DNA from: Aquimarina pacifica
GTDB lineage: Bacteria; Bacteroidota; Bacteroidia; Flavobacteriales; Flavobacteriaceae
Direction: 5' to 3'
DNA length: 55,051 bases
NCBI RefSeq assembly: GCF_000520955.1
Contig: NZ_JACC01000044.1
Location: forward strand, 1 to 55,051
Notes under the pieces: generated by a model
The model's database searches: none
The model's input: the letters and a program-made list of their open reading frames with translations, nothing else
What the model was told of the DNA's origin: nothing
Made by a program: the position numbers and the translations under genes
In this document: positions 54,960-55,051 of the stretch, in pieces
Position numbering within the stretch: the stretch's first letter is position 1
Layout of the letters: each line of letters begins with the position of its first letter

Positions 54960-55051
54960 ATGTACTATACAATAAGTAGAAGTCATAATTTGAAGGAAAT
55001 AGGATATTATCCACAAACATCCATTGCAAAAGGATACAACCCTGTTCTTTA
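54960..55051 (+). CDS. Paralogous immunity gene, cut by the window end
   Basis: An ATG at 54960 opens a frame that runs off the window. The first 30 residues (beginning MYYTISRSHNLKEIGYYPQ) align with the start of the preceding immunity protein: both share an xI/L-KxIGxYPQ core and then KGYNP. It is a second copy of the same immunity family, perhaps specific for another toxin variant. Only the N-terminus is seen, so its full length and integrity are unknown. Confidence 0.7.
   Translation, partial: MYYTISRSHNLKEIGYYPQTSIAKGYNPVL

Overview
The window looks like chromosomal DNA of a marine Flavobacteriaceae bacterium (Bacteroidota), possibly close to Aquimarina. That is an inference from low GC, TAnnTTTG-type -7 promoter elements, lipobox lipoproteins, C-terminal type IX secretion (T9SS) tails, a CrtY-type carotenoid operon and AT-rich leaders without clear Shine-Dalgarno sequences. 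No rRNA, CRISPR array or intact transposase was seen.

Layout. (1) 1-8.9 kb, housekeeping: tRNA-Asn, site-2 protease RseP, a SCO1-type copper chaperone, an Asp-rich lipoprotein, the ferrous-iron operon feoA-feoB with a 56-residue Cys-tailed membrane protein, and an EamA transporter. (2) 9.2-12.5 kb, a three-gene carotenoid operon (CrtI/CrtD-like desaturase, CruF-like DUF422 protein, lycopene cyclase) meeting a DnaJ/TerB co-chaperone. (3) 13.6-16.6 kb: bacilliredoxin, then plsC, acyl-ACP desaturase and an HD hydrolase, a plausible membrane-lipid operon. (4) 16.6-20.1 kb: a radical-SAM gene, a striking twin palindrome, a TIR-domain protein with an unassigned C-terminal domain, and an exported isoaspartyl peptidase. 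(5) 20.1-40.3 kb: a minus-strand exopolysaccharide or capsule locus of 17 genes. It holds a Wzc-like kinase, an initiating sugar transferase, Wzx, a membrane polymerase/glycosyltransferase candidate, several glycosyltransferases, WbpB/WbpD-like enzymes for a diacetamido uronic acid, and many decorating enzymes (MBOAT plus SGNH O-acetylation, NodB-like deacetylase, FkbM methyltransferase, AsnB-like, ATP-grasp, FemAB-like). (6) 41.0-46.6 kb: a giant alpha-2-macroglobulin lipoprotein with a thioester motif. (7) 46.6-47.8 kb: a repeat-rich spacer and a conserved hypothetical gene. (8) 48.1 kb to the end: a secreted polymorphic-toxin locus.

The most interesting region is the last one. A Sel1/TPR-like secreted protein carrying two tandem T9SS sorting tails lies 25 bp upstream of an 889-residue Sec-signal toxin ending in an HH-type nuclease domain. 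A DUF2019-like immunity gene follows, then a small membrane protein, then an AHH-nuclease toxin tip without an N-terminus, its overlapping immunity gene, and the start of a paralogous immunity gene cut by the window end. This could be a T9SS-linked toxin system with a reserve of tip and immunity modules, and the delivery route is inferred. Other points worth a second look are the twin 11-bp palindromes 21 bp apart between the radical-SAM and TIR genes, the 21-bp tandem repeats at about 47.1 kb, the carotenoid operon without phytoene synthase, and the AsnB-like/ATP-grasp/FemAB-like trio in the polysaccharide locus.
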